From NCBI GenBank assembly GCA_913041325.1, contig CAJWHU010000023.1, positions 1-15,035 on the forward strand: a DNA stretch of 15,035 bases, written 5' to 3'. This DNA comes from an uncultured Fidelibacterota bacterium (GTDB taxonomy: Bacteria > Marinisomatota > Marinisomatia > Marinisomatales > UBA1611). A model generated the notes under the pieces. The model did not search any database. It was not told the DNA's origin and saw nothing but the letters and a program-made list of their open reading frames with translations. This document shows positions 1 to 5,856 of the stretch, in pieces. A program made the position numbers and the translations under genes. The number at the start of each line of letters is the position of its first letter. Positions within the stretch are counted from its first letter, which is position 1.

Positions 1-722
1 AGTACAAACCTAAAAAATACTCCACCAATTTGAGGCTCCGATAAATTACGGAGTTTAAATGATATGTAGTTGTAGTCTGAGAGATCTACAGCCTGATCAA
101 ACAAACTCAGTTGTGCAGTGTAACCACCCCAGCTAAATGTTCCAACAACTCCGTAGTTCCAGCCCATTACTGGAGTATCATCGTAGGTGTAGTCAGGGTC
201 TGTTATTTGCGATAATGCGCTAAAATTCAAATCAGACAATGTCTCGTCATATTCCTCCCAGAATGCGCCATCACCTTCGTCTAATACATCAAGCAACTCA
301 TTAAAATCATTAATAACATATGTAGGCTCAATGAAATCACATGTACCAAAAACTACAGGAATTAAAACCATATCCTCAGCTTCAACATCAACATAACGAT
401 CTGAGTGTTGCCCAACAGCACAAGCCTCTGGCACAGCTTCCCATGCACCGCCCCAATATTGATCAATTGGCCCGTTGACAAATTTATAGTGATATCTTGC
501 GTTTTGTGGCACACTCAAGGTCACTGAGTAGATCATATCTCCGTCCGAGTCTGTCATCTCAAAACCTGGATTTCCGGCATCCCCTCCAGCTAGCCAAACA
601 CCATTGGTCACCGTTTCACTTGCCATTCCTACTTTGAATGTTACTGAAACGTTTTGTGCATTAATGATACCCGAGAGAGTAGCAAAAATCCCGAAAATAG
701 TAATAACAGTCTTAATCCTCAT
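1..722 (-). CDS. Secreted modular carbohydrate-binding-type protein, N-terminal part (runs off left edge)
   Basis: Reading leftward from the ATG at 722-720, the frame stays open to position 1: 240 complete codons, with the C-terminus outside the window. Residues 1-22 are a signal peptide (MRIKT, a hydrophobic run, then INA|Q), so the product is exported. Residues 24-127 look like an immunoglobulin-like E-set or starch-binding-type domain. The motifs are VTFKVGM, GVWLAGGDAG, MTDSDGDMIYSVTL, YHYKFVNG, WEAVPEAC and a closing VVFGTC. Such domains are common in secreted glycan-active proteins of the FCB group. Residues 136 onward (YVINDFNELLD ... DTPVMGWNYGVVG ... LSDYNYISFKLRN) resemble the start of a CBM11/CIA30-like beta-sandwich. 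A catalytic domain may follow but cannot be seen. The gene is divergent from the glucan operon and shares its control region, so a role in glucan binding or hydrolysis is inferred. The export signal is clear; the domain names are moderate calls. Confidence 0.8.
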   Translation of the reverse strand, partial: MRIKTVITIFGIFATLSGIINAQNVSVTFKVGMASETVTNGVWLAGGDAGNPGFEMTDSDGDMIYSVTLSVPQNARYHYKFVNGPIDQYWGGAWEAVPEACAVGQHSDRYVDVEAEDMVLIPVVFGTCDFIEPTYVINDFNELLDVLDEGDGAFWEEYDETLSDLNFSALSQITDPDYTYDDTPVMGWNYGVVGTFSWGGYTAQLSLFDQAVDLSDYNYISFKLRNLSEPQIGGVFFRFV

Positions 723-730
723 TTCCCTTG

Positions 731-736
731 CTCCTT
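731..736 (-). promoter_or_regulatory. Shine-Dalgarno site of the leftward gene
   Basis: On the minus strand the sequence AAAGGAG lies eight bases before the ATG at 722. This fixes the start and is the strongest ribosome-binding site in the window. It contrasts with the weak or absent sites before several plus-strand genes. Confidence 0.75.
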
Positions 737-816
737 TGGTTAATAAGCTAAATCTTGTTGCCATAACTTAATAAAATTTACGTCTTATAATAAAAATAAT
801 ATAAAGACTCAATAAC

Positions 817-833
817 TGCATGTTGCTCATGCA
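817..833. promoter_or_regulatory. Inverted repeat, candidate operator
   Basis: TGCATG, five bases (TTGCT), then CATGCA form a perfect dyad with 6-bp arms in the divergent intergenic region. The arms do not extend further. The position between two divergent units suits a shared regulator. No regulator gene is visible in the window, and a short dyad can arise by chance in 269 bases. Confidence 0.35.
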
Positions 834-889
834 TATTAAAAAATTACAAATCGGATGATATGGTAAACTTTTAATTACAATTTTGAATA

Positions 890-899
890 ACTTATAAGT
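890..899. repeat. 10-bp perfect palindrome ACTTATAAGT
   Basis: A perfect palindrome without spacer, about 95 bp upstream of the GH16 start. It could be a protein-binding site, but AT-rich palindromes of this length are easily found by chance. Confidence 0.2.
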
Positions 900-991
900 A
901 ATTAATAATGGTTTTAAATTGCTAGACTAAACTTGACATAAATTGATATTCAATCTCTTTCAATCATAACAACATAATAGTTAGAAACATC

Positions 992-2314
992 ATGCAAAAA
1001 TTTCCTGTTCAGGCCACCATGTCAGTATGCTTACTCTGGCTTGCAATATCATGCAATAAGAATAAGAATAATCAAGAGATACCGGGTTGGGATCTGGTGT
1101 GGCATGACGAATTTAATGGAAATGTGATTGACACAATGCAATGGACATTTGACCTGGGTACAGGCGCACCGTCGTTTGAAGCGTATGGAAACAGTTCACC
1201 AAATTTTGTCCCGGACAATTTCCCCAGGGATAATTTTTCGATACGATGGGAGGGTAGCATACAAATTGATGTCACTGATGAGTATACCTTTTACATTATA
1301 TCTGATGATGGTGTCAGGCTAGCCGTAGCTGATAGTGTGATTATAGACAACTGGCACCCTCAGCCTCCAACCGAAAAAAGCGGAGCTATAGTTCTTGAGA
1401 AGGGAATGAGCTACCCAATAGTAATCGAATATTTTGAAGACAGCGGCGGGGAGGCCATAATTTTTGGATGGGAAAGCACCCTTTTATCAAAGCAGCTTGT
1501 TCCAAGCTCGCACTTAAGCACGCCTGATGGAGAAAAAGGGCTCAGAGGTACTTACTACAAAAATAAAGATCTTTATCAAGATGATAACGAAGATTTGGTA
1601 ACCAGAATTGACACTGCTATTAACTGGGTTACAGGAGGCGGATGGGGAAACAACGAATCCCAGTATTATACTAAGCGCTCAAAAAATGTGCGCCTAGATA
1701 GTGGTTCGTTAATTATTGAAGCCCACAAAGAGTACCTTAGTGGGGCAAATTATACCAGCGCAAGAATCAAAACAAAGAATAGCTGGAAATATGGCCGCTT
1801 TGAAATCCGTGCAAAAATACCACCTGGTAGAGGTACATGGAGCGCTTTATGGGCACTTCCGACAGATTGGGAATACGGAAACTGGCCACTGAGCGGAGAG
1901 ATTGACATTATGGAACACGTTGGGTATGATGAAGATGTTATCGTCACCAGTATACACAATGCTGCCCTTTTTGCGGGCAACATTAGTGGAACTGACCAGC
2001 ATGGATACCTAAGAACGCCAGACGCATGTAGAGAGTTCAATAGGTATATTCTTGAATGGGACGAAGAAAAGATTATAATAAAAGTAAATGATGAAATATC
2101 TCTATTGTATGCAAAAAAAAACAAGGGCTGGGAAAGATGGCCATTTGATAAGAGGTTCCATCTTATATTTAATATTGCTGTTGGTGGCAATTGGGGCGGA
2201 GCGCAAGGAATTGACGATAGCATTTTCCCCTCCAAAATGGAAATAGACTACGTAAGAGTCTATTCGAAAAAACATTCGCATGAGAGTATAAATGACACAG
2301 AAAAGAATCTGTAA
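992..2314 (+). CDS. GH16 laminarinase-type endo-beta-1,3-glucanase lipoprotein with internal PA14 domain
   Basis: This 440-residue enzyme is predicted to cut internal beta-1,3-glucan bonds outside the cytoplasm. Residues 1-21 form a lipoprotein signal peptide (AISC, Cys21 lipidated), so the protein is membrane-anchored. The GH16 fold starts at 32-58 (GWDLVWHDEFNG ... QWTFDLGTG). It is interrupted at about 59-214 and resumes with GWGNNESQYYT at 217-227. It then continues through ARIKTKNSWKYGRFEIRAKIP, SALWALP and the active site GEIDIMEHVG (302-311) to EIDYVRVY (417-424). Glu303 should be the nucleophile and Glu308 the acid/base, with Asp305 between, in the ExDxxE arrangement of laminarinase-type GH16 enzymes. 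The insertion reads as a PA14 domain in permuted order (separate entry). No Shine-Dalgarno site precedes the ATG, but the leader peptide starts there. The gene overlaps the next by 23 bp. The family call is firm; laminarin as exact substrate is inferred from neighbours. Confidence 0.92.
   Translation: MQKFPVQATMSVCLLWLAISCNKNKNNQEIPGWDLVWHDEFNGNVIDTMQWTFDLGTGAPSFEAYGNSSPNFVPDNFPRDNFSIRWEGSIQIDVTDEYTFYIISDDGVRLAVADSVIIDNWHPQPPTEKSGAIVLEKGMSYPIVIEYFEDSGGEAIIFGWESTLLSKQLVPSSHLSTPDGEKGLRGTYYKNKDLYQDDNEDLVTRIDTAINWVTGGGWGNNESQYYTKRSKNVRLDSGSLIIEAHKEYLSGANYTSARIKTKNSWKYGRFEIRAKIPPGRGTWSALWALPTDWEYGNWPLSGEIDIMEHVGYDEDVIVTSIHNAALFAGNISGTDQHGYLRTPDACREFNRYILEWDEEKIIIKVNDEISLLYAKKNKGWERWPFDKRFHLIFNIAVGGNWGGAQGIDDSIFPSKMEIDYVRVYSKKHSHESINDTEKNL
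1166..1633 (+). other. PA14-type domain inserted in the GH16 catalytic domain, segments circularly permuted
   Basis: These are residues about 59-214 of the GH16 protein. PA14 domains usually begin with G-L-x-G-x-Y-Y ... TRID ... INF-x-W, continue with FS-x-RW-x-G, YTF...DDG-x-RL, ID-x-W and G-x-x-Y-x-I-x-x-EYFE, and end near a P-x-x-x-L. Here the order differs. The protein first shows DNFSIRWEG (80-88), YTFYIISDDGVRL (98-110), IIDNW (117-121), YPIVIEYFED (141-150) and LVPSSHLS (169-176). Only then come the usual opening strands GLRGTYY (183-189) and TRIDTAINW (204-212). GH16 sequence resumes immediately after. PA14 modules commonly bind glycans, so this one may bind the substrate near the catalytic cleft. 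The permutation is my reading from known family motifs. Confidence 0.72.
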
Positions 2315-3941
2315 TCTTTTCATTGCAGTTTTATTAATTATTCAATCCTGTGGTAGAGAAACGTCCAGAGATACTGAGGGACTGATTATTTACCAAGAAC
2401 AGTTTTTATCATGGGTCCGAAACTTTGAGCCTTTAAATCCAGCGTCCATACCAAGATGGCCAACAAGAGGTGGTATATATGAACCGCTGTATGTTTACAA
2501 CCCTATCAAAGCAACATGGGTACCATGGTTGGCTACCAGCTATAAATGGGCGGATAACAATAAAAAACTATCTTTCACAATTAGAAAAGGCGTTCAATGG
2601 TCTGATGGAATGCCATTCACCGCTCAGGATGTAGCCTACACGTTTAATCTTACAAAAGAGTATCCTGCTTTAGATACTCGTAATTCATGGGACTATTTAA
2701 AAAGTGTAAACGCGTCATCAGACACGACATTGGAGGTTTCATTTAAAAGAGTTTATGTACCAGGGTTTGATGCAGTTGCTGGGACTTTCATTGTGCCAAA
2801 GCATATTTGGAGCAAACTAAGTGATCCACTTAAAAACAGCAACCCTAATCCCGTAGGCACAGGCCCATATACAGAAATACTGCGTTTTGACAGCCAGATA
2901 TGGGAGCTTGGAAAAAACGATAATTATTGGCAAGAAAATAAACCAAAAGTGGATAAGCTGATATTCCCCGCATTCTCGAGCAACGAACAAGTAACACTGG
3001 CACTTTTAAGTGGAGATTTAGATTGGTCAGGTGCATTTATTCCTGCTATCGAACGTATTTTTGTTGAAAAAGATCCGGAGCACCATAAATATTGGTTCCC
3101 AAACACTGGATACTCTACTTTTTTACATACCAATACAAAACACCCAGTATTGAGCGATGTGAATGTTCGTAAGGCAATAAGTTATGCAATCAACCGACCT
3201 CAGGTAGTGAAGGTTGGAATGTACAACTACACAGAAGCTGCTCACGTAACGAGTTTATCAGGCCCCATGGCAAAATGGCATTCTCCAGATATTGAAGACA
3301 AAGAGAACTGGACGTCGTATGATATTTCTAAGGCAAATAATCTGCTAGATGCTGCTGGATACAAAAAAAATGGGAAAAATATGAGACTAGACACGGATGG
3401 CTCAATGCTAGAGCTAGATATTATTGTAGTCTCTGGATGGAGCGATTGGATTAGGTCTGCACAGGTCATTGCTCAAAACCTAAAAACTGTTGGGATCAAA
3501 GCAACTGTACGAACATACGATTTTGGTGCTTGGATTGGTAGAATGCAACGCGGTGAATTTGAAATGTCAGTAGGCTGGGCTGAAAAAGGAGCGTCCCCGT
3601 ATAACTTTTTCAAAGGAATGATGTTTTCAGAGTATGTTAAACCTATTGGAGAAATTGCGGACCTAAACTGGCACAGATTTGGATCAGAAGAAGCAGATAT
3701 CTTGATTCAGGATTTTGAAAAAACTTCAGACCAAAATAAAATCAAAGAAATCATATATAAATTGCAACACCTGTTCATTGAAAACGCCCCTGGCATACCC
3801 CTATTTGCTGAACCTGCATGGGGACAGTGCAACACAAAATATTTTATAAATTTCCCCAGCAAAGATAATCCATATGGACCACTATCAAACAACGAGCAGC
3901 CTAGTTTTATTTTCACTCTATTAAACGTAGAAAAGCGATGA
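2292..3941 (+). CDS. ABC transporter solute-binding lipoprotein, SBP_bac_5 (oligosaccharide/oligopeptide) family
   Basis: This 549-residue protein has the usual length for the DppA/OppA-like family (SBP_bac_5). It begins with a lipoprotein signal (hydrophobic IAVLLIIQSC, Cys20), so it should sit on a membrane facing the periplasm or outside. Family hallmarks are the segment LATSYKWADNNKKLSFTIR at 80-98, GVQWSDGMPFTAQDVAYTF at 100-118, NPVGTGPY at 186-193 and VRKAISYAINR in the second lobe. Although the family is best known for peptides, members in Thermotoga bind cellobiose and laminaribiose. The placement between a laminarinase and a beta-glucosidase points to beta-glucan oligosaccharides here (inference). 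The start lies inside the GH16 gene, with a weak GAGAG upstream at 2282-2286, suggesting translational coupling. The next gene overlaps its stop by 4 bp. A peptide ligand cannot be excluded from sequence alone. Confidence 0.9.
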   Translation: MTQKRICNLFIAVLLIIQSCGRETSRDTEGLIIYQEQFLSWVRNFEPLNPASIPRWPTRGGIYEPLYVYNPIKATWVPWLATSYKWADNNKKLSFTIRKGVQWSDGMPFTAQDVAYTFNLTKEYPALDTRNSWDYLKSVNASSDTTLEVSFKRVYVPGFDAVAGTFIVPKHIWSKLSDPLKNSNPNPVGTGPYTEILRFDSQIWELGKNDNYWQENKPKVDKLIFPAFSSNEQVTLALLSGDLDWSGAFIPAIERIFVEKDPEHHKYWFPNTGYSTFLHTNTKHPVLSDVNVRKAISYAINRPQVVKVGMYNYTEAAHVTSLSGPMAKWHSPDIEDKENWTSYDISKANNLLDAAGYKKNGKNMRLDTDGSMLELDIIVVSGWSDWIRSAQVIAQNLKTVGIKATVRTYDFGAWIGRMQRGEFEMSVGWAEKGASPYNFFKGMMFSEYVKPIGEIADLNWHRFGSEEADILIQDFEKTSDQNKIKEIIYKLQHLFIENAPGIPLFAEPAWGQCNTKYFINFPSKDNPYGPLSNNEQPSFIFTLLNVEKR

Positions 3942-4924
3942 ACAAATCAATAGTATTTTTGATTAGACGCCTTGGTTTTTATTTAGTTGCTGCATTTGCC
4001 GCTCTTACACTTAATTTTATCATACCTCGCTTAATGCCTGGTGATCCTGCATCAATTATTTTTGCAAGATTCCGTGGGAAATTAAAGCCGGAAACAATTG
4101 AGGCAATGAGGCAAAGCTTTGGACTAACAGATGATCCGCTTATCATTCAATACTGGTCTTACTTGAAGGGAATCTTGAGCGGTAATCTTGGAACATCAAT
4201 AGCATATTTCCCAGAACCTGTTTCAGATATAATCTCAAGCGGTCTGATGTGGACAATCTTTTTGGCGGGTGCGTCCTTGATTATCGCTTTTTTGATAGGG
4301 ACAATGCTTGGAATATTCATAGCGTGGAACAGGACAAGAAAGCTTGACACTTTTCTACCACCAATTTTAGCGTTTTTAGGAGCATTTCCATATTTTTGGC
4401 TGGCAATGCTTGCTCTTTACATTTTTGGTTTTTCACTTAATTGGTTTCCTATTGGGCATGCGTATGGGAGCGAAGTGAAACCCGCATTGAATTGGACATT
4501 CATTGTGAGTGTTTTACATCATGCTGTTTTACCGGCATCCACAATGATATTTGTCAGTCTTGGAGGTTGGATGCTTTCCATGAGAAATACAATGATAAGC
4601 ACTTTAGGTGCCGATTATATTACCTTTGCAAATGCAAAGGGAATTTCTGATAGATTGATTATGTTACGTTACGCTGCTCGAAATGCTATTTTACCTAACT
4701 TAACAGGTTTTGGAATGGCTCTTGGTTTTGTGCTAAGTGGCGCACTTTTAACAGAGATAATTTTCTCCTATCCTGGGCAAGGCTATTTGCTTCTACAAGC
4801 TGTTAAAGCACAGGACTTTCCTCTGATGCAAGGAATATTTATGACAATAACCCTTGCAGTTCTTACTGCCAACTGGCTTGTAGATATCGCTATCTTAGTT
4901 TTTGACCCACGAACCAGAAAATGA
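3938..4924 (+). CDS. ABC transporter permease, DppB/OppB type
   Basis: This 328-residue integral membrane protein is one half of the import channel. About six hydrophobic segments are visible, near residues 9-31, 105-131, 141-168, 189-213, 254-277 and 299-322. The N-terminal pattern (a first helix, NFIIPRLMPGDPA at 26-38, then a long loop with FGLTDDPLIIQYWSYLKG) is typical of DppB-like subunits. The EAA loop that docks onto the ATPase is at about 226-253 (DYITFANAKGISDR ... RNAILP). The ATG overlaps the TGA of the binding-protein gene in ATGA, a classic coupling arrangement. It should pair with the following DppC-type permease. The family is certain; the sugar substrate is inferred from the locus. 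Confidence 0.93.
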   Translation: MNKSIVFLIRRLGFYLVAAFAALTLNFIIPRLMPGDPASIIFARFRGKLKPETIEAMRQSFGLTDDPLIIQYWSYLKGILSGNLGTSIAYFPEPVSDIISSGLMWTIFLAGASLIIAFLIGTMLGIFIAWNRTRKLDTFLPPILAFLGAFPYFWLAMLALYIFGFSLNWFPIGHAYGSEVKPALNWTFIVSVLHHAVLPASTMIFVSLGGWMLSMRNTMISTLGADYITFANAKGISDRLIMLRYAARNAILPNLTGFGMALGFVLSGALLTEIIFSYPGQGYLLLQAVKAQDFPLMQGIFMTITLAVLTANWLVDIAILVFDPRTRK

Positions 4925-5856
4925 CAATGAAAGAGCAACATAGCAATATAATCAGTCGTTGGTTTGCTGGAATAATGAGCAATAAAAAAGCATCGGCTGG
5001 TAGTGGCATTATCTTATTTTTCATTTTTCTTGCAGTTTTGGGGCCTTTCTTCGTTCAGTCGCCTTCTGAATTTTTGGGCAAACCTCTTTCACCGCCATCG
5101 GCTGAACATTTGCTTGGGACAAATGGGCAGGGTCAAGATGTACTTGCTCAAACAGTATCTGGGGCGCGACAAACGCTGCTCGTTGGGTTTGGCGCAGGAA
5201 TATTGGTCATTTTAGTTGGTGCACTAATTGGTGGTGCTGCTGGATTTTATGGAGGCCGCACTGATGATTTTTTATCACTAATCATAAACATATTCCTGGT
5301 CATGCCAGGTCTGCCTCTAATGGTGATCCTTGCAAGTTGGCTACCTCCGGGTCCTGGAACTCTACTTGGTGTACTGGTTCTCACCGGTTGGGCGTGGAAC
5401 GCACGAGTGATTAGGTCTCAGATGATGACATTCAGAAACCGTGACTTTGTATCTGCAGCTATAGTCAGCGGAGAGAGTAATATTAGGATAATCTTGATTG
5501 AGATTATGCCAAGGATGTTATCCCTACTTGCGTCTTCTTTTATTGGCGCTTCGATTTACTCAATTGGTGCTCAGGTTGGCCTTGAATTTCTAGGTCTTGG
5601 TGATATTAGCGTAGTAACTTGGGGTACTAATCTCTATTGGGCAAGTAATGACCTTGCACTGCTTACAGAGTCGTGGTGGACATTTGTACCAACAGGAGTG
5701 AGCATAGCAATAGTTAGTTTTGCGCTCACACTCATTAATTTCGGGATTGATGAGGTGACCAACCCTCGCTTAATATCTGAGAGATTATGGCGTCAAGAGG
5801 TTCCCGATGAAATGATAATTAGCGGGATAACTCCAGTGGTTAAGAATGATGAATAA
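4921..5856 (+). CDS. ABC transporter permease, DppC/OppC type
   Basis: This 311-residue inner-membrane protein is the second channel subunit. An N-terminal helix at about 27-46 is followed by the family segment HLLGTNGQGQDVLAQTVSG (63-81), then four or five further helices from about 86 to 278. The EAA loop is at about 175-197 (DFVSAAIVSGES ... IEIMP). The ATG overlaps the previous stop codon by 4 bp; a second ATG two codons later (4927) is an alternative start. The C-terminal tail after the last helix (about residues 279-311) is polar and cytoplasmic. The gene overlaps the ATPase gene by 11 bp. Family assignment is firm. Confidence 0.93.
   Translation: MTMKEQHSNIISRWFAGIMSNKKASAGSGIILFFIFLAVLGPFFVQSPSEFLGKPLSPPSAEHLLGTNGQGQDVLAQTVSGARQTLLVGFGAGILVILVGALIGGAAGFYGGRTDDFLSLIINIFLVMPGLPLMVILASWLPPGPGTLLGVLVLTGWAWNARVIRSQMMTFRNRDFVSAAIVSGESNIRIILIEIMPRMLSLLASSFIGASIYSIGAQVGLEFLGLGDISVVTWGTNLYWASNDLALLTESWWTFVPTGVSIAIVSFALTLINFGIDEVTNPRLISERLWRQEVPDEMIISGITPVVKNDE

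Larger units (their letters stand above)
723..991. promoter_or_regulatory. Divergent intergenic control region
   Basis: This 269-bp, very AT-rich stretch separates the two divergent transcription units and should contain both promoters. I see no gene in it. It holds an inverted repeat at 817-833 and a 10-bp palindrome at 890-899. A TTGACA at 933-938 matches the sigma-70 -35 consensus on the plus strand, but no good TATAAT follows at 16-18 bp, so the operon promoter is not located with confidence. On the minus strand, several TATAAT-like runs at about 785-805 could serve the leftward gene. The bases before the ATG at 992 (about 970-991) carry no Shine-Dalgarno sequence. Confidence 0.6.

Noticed and set aside
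933..938. TTGACA as the -35 box of the operon promoter
   Set aside because: No reasonable -10 element lies 16-18 bp downstream, and the host may use different promoter consensus sequences, so it is mentioned but not called as a promoter.
1166..1633. Two partial tandem PA14 domains instead of one permuted domain
   Set aside because: The segments present add up to one complete set of PA14 motifs with none repeated, and the insert length suits a single domain. One permuted domain is simpler, although it could have arisen from a tandem pair by deletion.
1750..2235. 161-codon open frame on the minus strand inside the GH16 gene
   Set aside because: It lies entirely opposite the conserved GH16 catalytic region. 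Its translation has no recognisable domain and no ribosome-binding site was seen, so it is a coding shadow.
2280..2291. Four-codon frame ATG AGA GTA TAA ending exactly before the binding-protein ATG
   Set aside because: It sits inside the GH16 coding sequence in another frame and has no independent support as a leader peptide.
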